This document shows positions 1 to 8,905 of a stretch of 64,000 nt of DNA, piece after piece; position 1 is the stretch's first letter; each line of letters begins with the position of its first letter. The stretch lies in the NCBI GenBank assembly GCA_947505245.1, contig CANNIZ010000007.1, positions 1 through 64,000 of the forward strand, read 5' to 3'. This DNA comes from Pseudomonadota bacterium (GTDB lineage: Bacteria > Myxococcota_A > UBA796 > GCA-2862545). Position numbers and translations under genes: made by a program. The notes under the pieces are model-generated. The model was not told where the DNA came from, did not search any database, and was given only the letters and a program-made list of their open reading frames with translations.

Positions 1-209
1 GGCGGTAGGTTTTCATACACCGAGTAGATCAGGCGCGGGCAACTTCGTCGATCGCCCTCGTGATCATCGGCTCAGAGGCTCAGTTTCCCCACGGGCCGAT
101 CTCGATCAGTGCCGCCGACTATGGCGCTATGTTCGACACGCTCCTAGCGGGCGGGCGAGCTGCAGCAACGAACGTCGACGAGGGCGGCCTGTGGTAGGGT
201 GACCGACCA
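1..209. other. Upstream flank, no gene called
   Basis: No complete gene is recognised. An open frame from 9 to 197 on the plus strand ends in TAG. Near its end it encodes DYGAMFDTLLA, which resembles the start of the downstream kinase (NYAAMFDALPD), so it could be a remnant of a duplicated 5' end. It is too short and has no convincing start or ribosome binding site. Confidence 0.3.
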
Positions 210-2117
<1,908 letters not shown>

Positions 2118-2981
2118 GTCACACCAATTGCCCCCGCCGCCATCGGTGACAGGCTGGTGGCCGTCATTCCGGGGATCGTGTTCACCTCGAGGAAAACGGG
2201 CACACCGTCGCGCTTGCGCACGATGAAGTCGACGCGCGAAAGGCCGCGACAGCCGAGGGCCGCATACGACGCCTCGGCGGCGCGCTGGGCGGCCGTGGTG
2301 ACGTCGATGGGAAGGTTCGCCGGGCACTCGTAGACCGTTTCACCTTTCGTGTATTTTGCTGCGAAATCGAAGAATCCGGACTTCGGCAGGATGCGCACCA
2401 CCGGCAGGGCGTGCCCGTCGATCACGGCGACCGTGATCTCTTCGCCTTCGACGAACTCCTCGATCAGCAGCTCCGGGTCCAGCGCGAAGCCCGCCTCGAG
2501 CGCGGCGGGCACGTCGGCCATCACGTTGACCTTGGAGATTCCGAGCGTGGACCCGCTCGTAGGCGGCTTGACGACGACGGGCAGCGGCACGTTCACAGGC
2601 CACGCCTCGCCTCGCCTCACCGTGGCGTCGGCGGCGAGCACGACGCCGGGGATACCGCGCAGCGCGCGCTTCGTGGCGATCTTGTCCATGCACACGGACG
2701 ACGCGCGCACGCCGCTGCCGGTGTACGGGATGCCGAGGATCTCGAGCAGGCCCTGGACGCAACCGTCTTCGCCGTACTTGCCATGCAAAGCGATCCACGC
2801 GACGTCGATCGGGTCGGCGGCGAGCTTCTGCGCGAGGTCGCGCCCGACATCGATCTCGACGACGTTCCATCCGCGCTCCCGCAGCGCCCCGGCCACGCCT
2901 GCCCCGCTCTTCAGCGAGATCGGCCGCTCCCCGGAGAGCCCACCTAGCAATACGCCCACGCGCGTCTTCGCCTTGTCCATG

Positions 2982-3767
2982 TCAGGCCCTCCCGAGGAAG
3001 TGCAGGTTCGGTCGCAAATCAACGCCCGTTTCTCGGGCGACACGCTCCATCGCGCACGCGTGGAGCAGAAGCAGGTCGCGCGACGGCGCAGAGCCCGCGT
3101 TCACGAGCACCTCAGGCGCCACGGCCGGGATGTGAACGTCGCGCAGGCGCACGCCGCCGAGGTGGGAATGGTCGAGCAGATCGCGAAGCGACACCCGTTT
3201 GGGCGCCTTCCACATCGCCGGACGGCGCGCGCCCGTTCGGGCGGCGATCGCGTCCGGAGCGTCCGGTACGAGGTGCAGCACGACGCCCGTGACGATCGGG
3301 TTCTTGACCGCGCGTGCCTCTTCCAGCGCGACGTCGCGCTCCTTGCCGCGCACCAGCATGCGAACCGCGCCAGCCGCGAGCCAGCCGCCGTCCAATAGCA
3401 CCGACGCGCCCACCGAACCGACCGCTTCAATCCCCTCGACGCCGGCGAGTCCAAACGCAGCGCACGCCGCGAGCAGCGCAGGCACGGGCACGGCGGCCCC
3501 CACCCGCAGCGTCGCCCCTTCGCGCTCGATGCGCGCGAAGTCCGTGCCCAGGCGCACGACCGCGGCCGAGGTGCCTCCATCGCGGGCGAGCGTGCGGGTC
3601 CCCGCGCCGAGCAGGTGTACGTTTCCGTGTTGCTCGCGGGCCGCCGTCAGCGCGTCTGCCAGGGCCTCGCGGCGATGGACGACCACGAACGCGCCGCACG
3701 CGCCTCCGGTGCGCCACGCGGTGTGGCGCGCGAGGCGCTCGTCCGCGAGCCACGCCACCCCGGTCAC
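2982..3767 (-). CDS. murB: MurB-like FAD-domain protein, catalytic residues replaced
   Basis: Position between murC and ddl and overall similarity identify a UDP-N-acetylenolpyruvoylglucosamine reductase homologue: RHTAWRTGG, LLGAGTRTLARDGG and GVEGIEAVGSVGAS match the FAD-binding parts of the family. It is short (261 aa against about 300-340). The known catalytic positions look lost: the Tyr-Arg segment is missing, the Ser loop (family GSxFKNP) reads PAMWKAP, and the final Glu motif (family EPEVRFLG) reads RPNLHFLG. GTG at 3767 is the start used; GTG at 3758 is an alternative. The gap of 163 bases to murC is the only loose junction in this half of the operon. It may be a structural or FAD-binding remnant, or a very divergent enzyme. 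No other murB is in the window. Confidence 0.75.
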   Translation of the reverse strand: MTGVAWLADERLARHTAWRTGGACGAFVVVHRREALADALTAAREQHGNVHLLGAGTRTLARDGGTSAAVVRLGTDFARIEREGATLRVGAAVPVPALLAACAAFGLAGVEGIEAVGSVGASVLLDGGWLAAGAVRMLVRGKERDVALEEARAVKNPIVTGVVLHLVPDAPDAIAARTGARRPAMWKAPKRVSLRDLLDHSHLGGVRLRDVHIPAVAPEVLVNAGSAPSRDLLLLHACAMERVARETGVDLRPNLHFLGRA

Positions 3768-3930
3768 GACCGCTCGCCTGCGGCTCGCTGCCTACGTCGC
3801 GCAGAGCGCGACTGCGCGCACGTCACGCCCGCTCGCGCTTCGATGCGTCGCGCGCGCTCCGCTGATCCGCCACGGGCGGGCTCCGCGCGCGCTGGTTGCG
3901 GCTTCGAACGCGGGCGTTCCGGGGCTTGCA

Positions 3931-5313
3931 TCACGCCTTGAGCCGCGTCGCGAGGTCGTCACAGATGCGGTTCACGTCGCCAGCCCCGAGGCTGATCACG
4001 ATGTCGCCCGGCTTGCACTCGGCCGCGAGCCACGCGACGGCGGCGTCGAGATCGTCTACCGCCAGCGCGCCGCGATGGCCCCGATCGCGCATCTTCTCGG
4101 CGAGGATGCGGTGGTCGATGCCCTCGATCGGCTTCTCGCCCGCGGCATAGATCGGGCACACGAGCACGACGTCCGCGCGGTTGAACGCGGTCTGGAATTC
4201 GTTCCACAGCGACTGCGCGCGGGTGTAGCGGTGCGGCTGGAACACGGCGATGACGCGACGGTCCGGGAACCCGCCTTCGGCCGCCGCGAGCGTGGCTTCG
4301 ATCTCGGTCGGGTGGTGGCCGTAGTCGTCGACGATCATGACGCCACCGACCTCTGCGCGCACCGTGAAACGACGCTGAACGCCGCCGAAGCCGTGCAACG
4401 CCTCCTGCAGCACGTCGAACGCGATGCCGAGCTCCATACACGCGGCGATGCAGCCGACGGCGTTCTGGACGTTGTGGGCGCCGGGCATGCCGAGCGAGAC
4501 CTCACCGAGCGCGAGGTCCCCGTAGTTCACGCGGAACGATGTCCGCAGGCCGCTCTGCTGCACCGAAGACGCCCGATACTGCGCGCTGCGTGCGAAGCCG
4601 TAGGTGACGACGCGGCGGCGCACGTTCGGGATCATCCGCTGAACAGCGGGGTGATCCTGGCACAAAACCGCGTAGCCGTAGAATGGGACGCGGTTGGCGA
4701 ACGAGAGGAAGCTGCTCTCGAGGTTGTCCACCGTCTCGAAGTGCTCCATGTGCTCGGGATCGATGTTCGTCACGAGCGCGACCGTGGGCGTGTAGAGCAG
4801 GAAGCTCCCGTCGCTCTCGTCGGCTTCGGCGACGAGGTAGTCGCCGGCGCCGAGGCGCGCGTTGCTGCCGCCGAGCGAGTCGAGGCGACCGCCGATCACG
4901 ACGGTGGGATCGAGGCCCGCGGCGGCGAGGCAGGTGGCGACCATCGACGTGGTGGTGGTCTTTCCGTGCGACCCGCCCACGGCGATGCCGTACTTCATCC
5001 GCATTAATTCGGCGAGCATCTCGGCCCGGTGAATGACCGGGATGCGACGCGCGTTGGCGGCCACGATCTCGGGGTTGTCTGCGTGGACGGCGCTCGACCG
5101 CACCACGACCTCGGCCGCGTCGACGTTCTCGACCCGGTGCCCGATGTGCACGACGGCGCCCGCTGCCCGCAGACGCTTGACGGTGGCGGACTCCTTGATG
5201 TCCGAACCCGACACGTTGAACCCGAGCGTGACGAGCACCTCGGCGATGCCGGACATGCCGATGCCGCCGATGCCGACGAAGTGGATGTGACGGTACCTGC
5301 CGCGGAACATCAT
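3931..5313 (-). CDS. murC: UDP-N-acetylmuramate--L-alanine ligase
   Basis: Adds L-alanine to UDP-MurNAc in cytoplasmic peptidoglycan synthesis. The 460-aa protein has the N-terminal nucleotide loop HFVGIGGIGMSGIAEVL, the ATP loop GSHGKTTTTSM, and the later family motifs NIDPEHMEHF, DDYGHHPTEI and FQPHRYTR. The frame is open much further upstream, across ftsW, but the ATG at 5313 overlaps the ftsW TGA (ATGA) and starts just before the conserved first strand, so it is the real start; a second ATG follows directly. Co-directional with ftsW and the murB-like gene. In most bacteria murG lies between ftsW and murC; here it is absent. Confidence 0.96.
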   Translation of the reverse strand: MMFRGRYRHIHFVGIGGIGMSGIAEVLVTLGFNVSGSDIKESATVKRLRAAGAVVHIGHRVENVDAAEVVVRSSAVHADNPEIVAANARRIPVIHRAEMLAELMRMKYGIAVGGSHGKTTTTSMVATCLAAAGLDPTVVIGGRLDSLGGSNARLGAGDYLVAEADESDGSFLLYTPTVALVTNIDPEHMEHFETVDNLESSFLSFANRVPFYGYAVLCQDHPAVQRMIPNVRRRVVTYGFARSAQYRASSVQQSGLRTSFRVNYGDLALGEVSLGMPGAHNVQNAVGCIAACMELGIAFDVLQEALHGFGGVQRRFTVRAEVGGVMIVDDYGHHPTEIEATLAAAEGGFPDRRVIAVFQPHRYTRAQSLWNEFQTAFNRADVVLVCPIYAAGEKPIEGIDHRILAEKMRDRGHRGALAVDDLDAAVAWLAAECKPGDIVISLGAGDVNRICDDLATRLKA

Positions 5314-6467
5314 GGGTTCACCGTCTCCTTCCCGCCTTCGAGGCCGACGCGCAACAGCAGGCCGACGCAGATTACGTGCACGGTCGCAGCCGACGCGCCG
5401 TACGACATGAACGGCAACACGAGCCCCTTCGCAGGGAGCATGCCGCACACGACGCCAAGGTTGATCACGGCCTGCATTCCGAGCATGGTGGTGATGCCCA
5501 TTGCGACGAGCGTGCCAAACAGATCCGGTGCGCGGGCTGCGATGTTGGTGCCGCGCCAGACGAGCACCATGTACGCGACCGTGAGCCCGATCCAGCCCAT
5601 GACGCCGATCTCTTCGCCGACGACGGCGCTGATGAAGTCCGTGTGTGCTTCCGGCAGGAACCCGCTCTGCGCGACGCCGGTGCCGAGCCCCTGTCCAAAG
5701 TACCCGCCGGACGCGAGCGCAATCCACCCCTGAACGACCTGGTACCCGCTGCCCGATTCGTCCGCGAACGGGTCCACGAACGACACGATTCGCCGCACGC
5801 GGTACGGCTCGATCAGCATCAACAGCGTCACCGCCGTGCCGCCCAACAGGCCCCCGAGCGCTATCCACCGCTTCTGCAGCCCGGCGACGACGAGCAGCGT
5901 CGCGGTGAGCAACGTGAGGATCAGGAAGCTGCCGAAGTCGGGTTCGAACAGCACGAGCAGCAGCAGCGGGGCGGGGATGAACGCGGCGGGGACGAGCGTG
6001 CCCCAGAAGTCCCGCATGCGGCCTTCGTTGGCGGAAAGGTAGCTCGCGAGCACGACGATCACCGCGATCTTTGCGTACTCCGACGGCTGCACGTTCACGA
6101 ACCCGAGCTTGATCCACCGGTGGGAGCCGTTCACCGCGGGCATGAAGAACACGACGACGAGGAGCGAAAACACCACGCCGTAGAACACGAGCCCGGCGCG
6201 CTTCATCTGCCGCCACGGCACCAGGTACGAAGCCAAAGAGAGCGCAAGGCCCATGCCGAGCGCAGACGTCTGCCGCCCGACGAAGTGGAACGCGTTTCCG
6301 TAGATGCGGTCCGCCTGTTGCGACGACGCTGACAACATCATCAGCAGGCCGAACGCGGCGAGACCGGTAGCTGTCAGGAACAGAACCCAGTCGAAACGAC
6401 CCGAAGTTTCGGACGCAGCGTCAGGCGGGCGGGCCGTGTCGAGCGACGTCGCAGGGACAGCGGACAT
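5310..6467 (-). CDS. ftsW: FtsW, SEDS-family septal peptidoglycan glycosyltransferase
   Basis: Integral membrane SEDS protein that polymerises lipid II at the division septum with a cognate class B penicillin-binding protein. About ten hydrophobic segments are visible in 385 aa. Family motifs include NGSHRWIKLG, VQPSEYAK, FEPDFGSF, and AHTDFISAVVGEEIG. The C-terminal GMLPAKGLVLPFMSYGAS separates FtsW/RodA from other membrane proteins, and the murC/murD context favours FtsW over RodA. The stop overlaps the murC start by four bases. It is the first gene of the downstream half of the split cell-wall cluster, so its promoter must lie in 6468-6683, where a short inverted repeat (6510-6528) and a longer one (6590-6615) are found. 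Confidence 0.94.
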   Translation of the reverse strand: MSAVPATSLDTARPPDAASETSGRFDWVLFLTATGLAAFGLLMMLSASSQQADRIYGNAFHFVGRQTSALGMGLALSLASYLVPWRQMKRAGLVFYGVVFSLLVVVFFMPAVNGSHRWIKLGFVNVQPSEYAKIAVIVVLASYLSANEGRMRDFWGTLVPAAFIPAPLLLLVLFEPDFGSFLILTLLTATLLVVAGLQKRWIALGGLLGGTAVTLLMLIEPYRVRRIVSFVDPFADESGSGYQVVQGWIALASGGYFGQGLGTGVAQSGFLPEAHTDFISAVVGEEIGVMGWIGLTVAYMVLVWRGTNIAARAPDLFGTLVAMGITTMLGMQAVINLGVVCGMLPAKGLVLPFMSYGASAATVHVICVGLLLRVGLEGGKETVNP

Positions 6468-6589
6468 GAATTCACACGGGGAGGAGGGGGCGACAGGCGG
6501 GCGGGATCGGTCACCTCGAACGGGTGACGCGGAGTGCTCATTTCTACCGCGCGCGGGCGCTCAGTTCAAGGGGCAACCGCGAGGGCGCG

Positions 6590-6615
6590 AGATTGTTCCC
6601 GCACGCGAACAATCT
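6590..6615. promoter_or_regulatory. Perfect 9-bp inverted repeat, operator candidate
   Basis: AGATTGTTC at 6590-6598 is exactly complementary to GAACAATCT at 6607-6615, with an eight-base spacer. It lies in the divergent region between ftsW (minus) and the SnoaL-like gene (plus, start 6684). The arms are AT-richer than the surroundings. No T-run follows, so an operator is more likely than a terminator. Confidence 0.5.
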
Positions 6616-6683
6616 GTTCCGGGATCATCCGGTGCCGTCGGGTGACGGCGATCCTACTGTTCCGTCGCAACCCTGGAGTTCTG

Positions 6684-7046
6684 ATGAGCCACGACATCCG
6701 CGCCAACCTCACCGACCTGCTCGACGGCCTCGCCACCGGCCGCCTCCTCGAAGTGTTCGACAAGTACTACGACGACAACGTCGTGATGAGCGAGAACGGC
6801 GCCGAAGATCCGGCCCGCATCGGCAAGGCCGCCAACCGCGGCTACGAGGCCTACTTCGTCGCGAACTCCGAGTGGTTCGGCGCGCGCATCGGGAACATCG
6901 CGGTCGACACCGTCAACAACACGTCGTCTTACGAGATGTGGATGGACCTCGCCTTCCAGGGCAACCGGATGCAGCGCACGCAGAGCGCGGTGCAGACGTG
7001 GAAGGACGGCAAGATCATCAAGGAGACGTTCTACTACAAGGCGTGA
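6684..7046 (+). CDS. SnoaL/NTF2-fold small protein
   Basis: A 120-aa protein of the NTF2-like cone fold. It has an N-terminal helix (LTDLLDGLATGRLLEVFDKY), the typical YYDDNVVMSENG strand, and a C-terminal WKDGKIIKETFYYK hairpin. Family members range from cyclases and isomerases to simple ligand binders, so substrate and role cannot be given. The open frame reaches back to 6534, but the ATG at 6684 follows a TGGAG site at about seven bases and starts the recognisable domain. It stands alone with a palindrome about 70 bases upstream and is divergent from ftsW. Confidence 0.8.
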   Translation: MSHDIRANLTDLLDGLATGRLLEVFDKYYDDNVVMSENGAEDPARIGKAANRGYEAYFVANSEWFGARIGNIAVDTVNNTSSYEMWMDLAFQGNRMQRTQSAVQTWKDGKIIKETFYYKA

Positions 7047-7154
7047 GGCCCGGCCGCGGCGTGGCGCGCGCACTCCGATTTGCGGGCACCACGCCGGGCG
7101 TTTGAACTGGCGCGGGCGTTCCCCTTTGCTGGTAGCATCTCGTCGGGGGGTGTC

Positions 7155-8534
7155 ATGCTCACGACGTTGTTGGTGTCCGCGGCTCTGGCCGCACCCGGTG
7201 CGATTCCTGTTCAAGGCGAACTCACTGACGCGCAAGGGATCCCGATCGACGACGCGCTTCCGGTGACGTTCACGCTGTACGGCGATGACCAGGGAACAAA
7301 CCAACTGTGGACGAGCACCTTCACGGTGAGCTTCGAGGCAGGCGCGTTTACCGCGATGCTCGGCGCTGACGACTCCCTCAACCTCGACCTGTTCCGCGAT
7401 CATCGCGACACGTGGCTCGGTATCTCCGTCGATGGCGGTACCGAGATGGACCTCGTACCGCTCGCCAACGCGCCTTATGCCGCGTTTGCTTCGCACTCGG
7501 GCGACGCGGCGACGCTCGGTGGGGACCTTCCGAGCGTGTTTCAAAGGGTCGGAGACACGACCGACTGGAACGACATCACGAGCGTTCCCGACTACGCCGC
7601 GCTCGGCTATTCGGCCGGCCCGGGCCTGACCGAGCTCGACCGCGAGTTTGGGCTCGACGAGCCCTACATCGAGGATCTCGCGCGCAGCGTCTGCTATGCG
7701 GACCTCGCTGAGCTCCAAACCGACCTCGACGCGGTCTACAAGGCCAAGAGTTGGGTCCCGGCGTGGACCGAGGTGACCGACGTGCCTCCGAGCCTGCTCG
7801 ATGGAGATCAGGACACGACGTACAGCGCGGGTACGGGCCTCGGGCAGTCCGGAACGGTGTTCTCGCTCAACGACGCCTATGTGAACGCGCTGGCCTACAC
7901 GGTCGCGACAGCGCCCTCCACGGTCGCCGCGATTCAGGGCTCGCAAGATCCAGCCGTGTTCCGCACCCAGCTTGACGTGGCCCTCCTCGCCGGACACCCC
8001 GACCTCGCGGACGGAGACCAGGACACGACCTACACGGCGGGCACCGGATTGGCCCTCACGGGGACCCAGTTCTCCGTCAGCTCCACCTATGTCCAAGCGC
8101 AGGCGAAGCTCGCGGCCTTCGACACCACCGCCGAGTTGCAGGCCGCCCTGTCGGGTCAGGTCGTCAGCCTGGCCGCGGGCACCACGATCAACGGCTACCA
8201 GCTCGACGGCGTCGAGAACATCCGGGCCATCGTGCCCAAGGGGTCCGCGAACACCGTGTGTCCGAGCGGCACGGCGATTCACGTCCCCCTGTCGTTCCGC
8301 GGCAAGACGGGCAACCAGATCTGCGCGGCGGACACGCGTGGGAAGACGACCTGTACGGCGGTGAAGTACGTGTACGTCACTGCCGGCAACGGTTGGGGCG
8401 CCTACGGTCCGTCCGACGGCGCGTGCACCTCAGCTGTGCAGGCGCCCTGGCCGTGGGGTCTGTCCTACACGTCGCCCGACACGCTGGATGGAGAGTGGGG
8501 CCACCCGAGCAGCTGGGTCGTGTGCTGCCAATGA
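7155..8534 (+). CDS. Exported tail-fibre-like repeat protein
   Basis: A 459-aa protein with an N-terminal signal peptide (MLTTLLVSAALAAPGA). Residues 18-110 (IPVQGELTDAQG ... NAPYAAFASHSGDAATLGG) match the head seen in many secreted myxobacterial proteins that resemble phage tail-fibre shafts. Two copies of a repeat (DGDQDTTYSAGTGL and DGDQDTTYTAGTGL, each followed by an FS-rich strand and an AYV/TYV turn) suggest a fibrous, perhaps trimeric beta structure. The C-terminal part is Cys-containing and ends WVVCCQ. It probably acts at the surface in adhesion, which is inferred from composition only. Its stop overlaps the next start (ATGA), so the two are co-translated. Confidence 0.7.
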   Translation: MLTTLLVSAALAAPGAIPVQGELTDAQGIPIDDALPVTFTLYGDDQGTNQLWTSTFTVSFEAGAFTAMLGADDSLNLDLFRDHRDTWLGISVDGGTEMDLVPLANAPYAAFASHSGDAATLGGDLPSVFQRVGDTTDWNDITSVPDYAALGYSAGPGLTELDREFGLDEPYIEDLARSVCYADLAELQTDLDAVYKAKSWVPAWTEVTDVPPSLLDGDQDTTYSAGTGLGQSGTVFSLNDAYVNALAYTVATAPSTVAAIQGSQDPAVFRTQLDVALLAGHPDLADGDQDTTYTAGTGLALTGTQFSVSSTYVQAQAKLAAFDTTAELQAALSGQVVSLAAGTTINGYQLDGVENIRAIVPKGSANTVCPSGTAIHVPLSFRGKTGNQICAADTRGKTTCTAVKYVYVTAGNGWGAYGPSDGACTSAVQAPWPWGLSYTSPDTLDGEWGHPSSWVVCCQ

Positions 8535-8893
8535 GCCGCGTCAGTTACATCGCGCTGGTCGCCCTGGTCGCTATTGGCTGCCGCAAGGCCATCCCCCCCG
8601 TCGAGACAGACACCGTGGAAACCGATGTCGTCGACACCGACACCAACACCGTCGACACCGACACCGACACCGCGGTCGACACCGACACCGCGGTCGACAC
8701 GGACGTCCCGGTGGGGGTGCCCCCGCGCGATCGGGTCGGGACCAGCAGCGGCGGCGGCTCGACCACCAATGGTGACCTGCGAATGAAGATCAGCATCGGC
8801 GACCCCGTGACCGTGCACGTGCGCTCGGACGGGCACTACCACGTCCGGCTCGGCATCGGCACGACTCAGCGCACTCACAGCGCCACGCCGTAG
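8531..8893 (+). CDS. Thr/Asp-rich small lipoprotein
   Basis: A 120-aa lipoprotein: MSRVSYIALVALVAIGC gives a hydrophobic segment with lipobox VAIGC. The mature part begins with a low-complexity tract of TDT/VDT units (about residues 27-58) likely to be an extended anionic spacer or Ca-binding stalk. It ends with a globular tail containing GDPVTVHVRSDGHYHVRLG. The ATG overlaps the stop of the preceding tail-fibre-like gene by four bases, so the pair probably works together at the outer membrane. Function unknown. The gene ends 12 bases before the convergent surface lipoprotein gene. Confidence 0.75.
   Translation: MSRVSYIALVALVAIGCRKAIPPVETDTVETDVVDTDTNTVDTDTDTAVDTDTAVDTDVPVGVPPRDRVGTSSGGGSTTNGDLRMKISIGDPVTVHVRSDGHYHVRLGIGTTQRTHSATP
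8617..8703 (+). repeat. Hexanucleotide tandem tract (GACACC-type)
   Basis: Repeated GACACC units with interspersed GCGGTC encode the (TD)n/(VDTDTA)n stretch of the lipoprotein at 8531-8893. Such tracts can change length by slippage in multiples of six without breaking the frame. Confidence 0.75.
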
Positions 8894-8905
8894 CCGAGGC
8901 TCGCC

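Noticed and set aside
9-197. Small open frame resembling the N-terminus of the first sensor kinase
   Set aside because: No start codon with ribosome site and only about eleven residues of similarity; may be chance or a remnant.
5314-6216. 300-codon N-terminal extension of murC
   Set aside because: It is antiphase reading through ftsW on the same strand and is Arg/His-rich; the coupled ATG at 5313 starts the conserved sequence.
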